The position numbers and the translations under genes are program-made. The notes below the pieces were generated by a model, which did no database searches, was not told the origin of the DNA, and saw nothing but the letters and a program-made list of their open reading frames with translations. This document shows positions 13,640 to 14,825 of a stretch of DNA of 14,825 nucleotides, one piece after another; the first letter of the stretch is position 1, and every line of letters starts with the position of its first letter. This DNA comes from an uncultured Comamonadaceae bacterium. GTDB taxonomy: Bacteria; Pseudomonadota; Gammaproteobacteria; Burkholderiales; Burkholderiaceae. The DNA is taken from the NCBI GenBank assembly GCA_946482115.1, contig CAMLQP010000045.1, positions 1-14,825 of the forward strand. Direction: 5' to 3'.

Positions 13640-14825
13640 TCAGGCGCTGGCCGTGGCGGCGGGGCGGGCGCCGCCGCCGCGCAGGCGCCAGTACAGCCAG
13701 CCCACGATGGAAAAGTTCAGCAGGTTCCAGGCGATGCCATTGACAAAAGCCGCGTCGTAGCTGCCCGTCAGGTCGAACACCCAGCCCGACATCCAGCCCC
13801 CCAGCGCCATGCCCAGCAGCGTGGCCATGATGACCGCGCCCACCCGCACGCCGGCCTCGGCCGGGGCAAAGTGCTCGCGCACGATGATGGCATAAGACGG
13901 CACGATGCCGCCCTGAAACAGGCCAAAGAGCGCCGATATGACATAAAGCGGCACCAGCCCGTCGAATGGCAGGAACAGCAGCAGCGCGATGCCCTGCAGT
14001 GCCGAGCCCAGCAGCAGCGTGCGCACGCCGCCGATGCGGTCCGAGATCACGCCGAACACCAGCCGGCTCACGATGCCGCAGGCCAGCATCAGCGACAGCA
14101 TCTCGGCCCCGCGCGCGGCGCCAAAGCCCAGGTCGGTGCAATAGGCCACGATGTGCACCTGCGGCATGGACATCGCCACGCAGCACGCCACGCCCGCCAG
14201 GCACAGCAGAAACTGCGCGTGCGACGGCTTCAGCCCGAACGGGCGGGCAGGGTCCAGCGCTGGAGCATGGGCCTTGGCGCTGGCCGGCGCCGCCGACACC
14301 AGCGGCGGGCGCTGCCGCATGTACAGCGACAGCACCAGCATGCCCAGCCCGCACACCAGCCCCATATAGATATAGGTCTGGCGCCAGCCAATCGTCTCTA
14401 TGCCATGCTGCACGATGGGCGGCCACAGCGCGCCCGCGATGTAGTTGCCGCTGGCGCAGATCGCCACCGCAATGCCGCGCCGCCGGTTCCACCACAGCGC
14501 GGTGTCCGCCATCAGCGGCGCAAACGTGGCCGAACTGCCGATCAGCCCCATCAGCCCGTGCGCCAGCCCGAAGGCCCAGATGCCGCCCGACAGCCCCGCC
14601 CACACAAAACCGCCACACACCGCCAGCGCGCCCACCCACAGCACCGGCGTCAGCCCGTGCCGGTCCGCCAGCCGCCCCGTCCACAGGCCGCCCAGGCCCA
14701 GGCACACCATCATCAGCGTGTAAGGCATGGACGCATCCGCCCGCCCCACGCCAAACTCGGCCTGCACCGCCGGCAGCACCACCGACACCACGTACATGCT
14801 GCTGTTGCCCAGCACCACCAGGCCC
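13640..14825 (-). CDS. MFS transporter, N-terminus beyond the right edge
   Basis: A major facilitator superfamily permease with about a dozen hydrophobic segments. The frame is still open at 14825; the codons there read GLVLGNSSMYVV, which is the middle of the first membrane helix, so the true start lies outside. The GTG at 14818 is probably an internal valine rather than the start. Two copies of the MFS loop motif, one per half, are visible: GRLADRHG (near 14690) and GVISDRIGG (near 14040). A long hydrophilic loop rich in Ala/Pro (APASAKAHAPALDPARP) joins the halves. General shape recalls the monocarboxylate or oxalate/formate antiporter-like groups, but this is not certain and the solute is unknown. 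Probably the upstream partner of the MDR oxidoreductase in one operon, 28 bp apart. Confidence 0.9.
   Translation of the reverse strand, partial: GLVVLGNSSMYVVSVVLPAVQAEFGVGRADASMPYTLMMVCLGLGGLWTGRLADRHGLTPVLWVGALAVCGGFVWAGLSGGIWAFGLAHGLMGLIGSSATFAPLMADTALWWNRRRGIAVAICASGNYIAGALWPPIVQHGIETIGWRQTYIYMGLVCGLGMLVLSLYMRQRPPLVSAAPASAKAHAPALDPARPFGLKPSHAQFLLCLAGVACCVAMSMPQVHIVAYCTDLGFGAARGAEMLSLMLACGIVSRLVFGVISDRIGGVRTLLLGSALQGIALLLFLPFDGLVPLYVISALFGLFQGGIVPSYAIIVREHFAPAEAGVRVGAVIMATLLGMALGGWMSGWVFDLTGSYDAAFVNGIAWNLLNFSIVGWLYWRLRGGGARPAATASA

Noticed and set aside
14816..14818. GTG 14818 as the start of the MFS transporter
   Set aside because: The codons before it remain open and hydrophobic up to the window edge, and a start here would cut the first membrane helix; the gene is more likely truncated by the window.

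Overview
The window is GC-rich and tightly packed, with gene content typical of a betaproteobacterium, probably Burkholderiales and of Comamonadaceae type. This is inferred from protein flavour (short-form CydA with a GbsR/MarR neighbour, a PA0069-type radical SAM protein, a TRAP transporter operon, MDR and MFS genes), from the GC content and from AGGAGA-type ribosome binding sites. No rRNA, tRNA, CRISPR array, insertion sequence or phage gene was seen. No gene-free stretch exceeds about 110 bases.

Left part (1-2637). On the minus strand a GbsR/MarR-type regulator is followed 3 bp later by cydA, which runs off the left edge; together they look like a regulated cytochrome bd oxidase operon. 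Divergent to it is a PA0069-family radical SAM gene. The 108-bp gap between them holds two perfect inverted repeats, a 28-bp palindrome and a 20-bp dyad. The radical SAM gene overlaps the end of an OsmC-like gene tail to tail.

TRAP block (2194-5475, minus). dctP, dctQ, dctM and the OsmC-like gene lie 4, 4 and 10 bp apart and read as one operon: a binding protein, two membrane subunits, and a possible thiol-dependent peroxide reductase as passenger. A SRPBCC-fold gene diverges from dctP.

Repair block (6033-7978). Exonuclease III (xth) and 3-methyladenine glycosylase I (tag) flank a YsnE-like GNAT acetyltransferase. Tag creates abasic sites and Xth incises them, so two consecutive base-excision-repair steps sit together, though on opposite strands.

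Catabolic block (7983-14825). A ThDP-dependent lyase/decarboxylase, a GntR/FCD regulator and a flavin reductase form one minus-strand operon. It diverges from an acyl-CoA synthetase gene. The shared intergenic region has a 16-bp perfect palindrome whose two arms coincide with the candidate -10 boxes of both promoters, so the GntR protein plausibly switches both units together. The ThDP active-site segment resembles oxalyl-CoA decarboxylase/2-hydroxyacyl-CoA lyase more than true acetolactate synthase. A working hypothesis is therefore acid activation by the ligase followed by C-C cleavage of a 2-hydroxyacyl-CoA. A quinone-oxidoreductase-like MDR gene and an MFS transporter that runs off the right edge follow on the minus strand.

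All four convergent gene pairs end within 10 bp of each other or overlap, and none has a visible intrinsic terminator between them.
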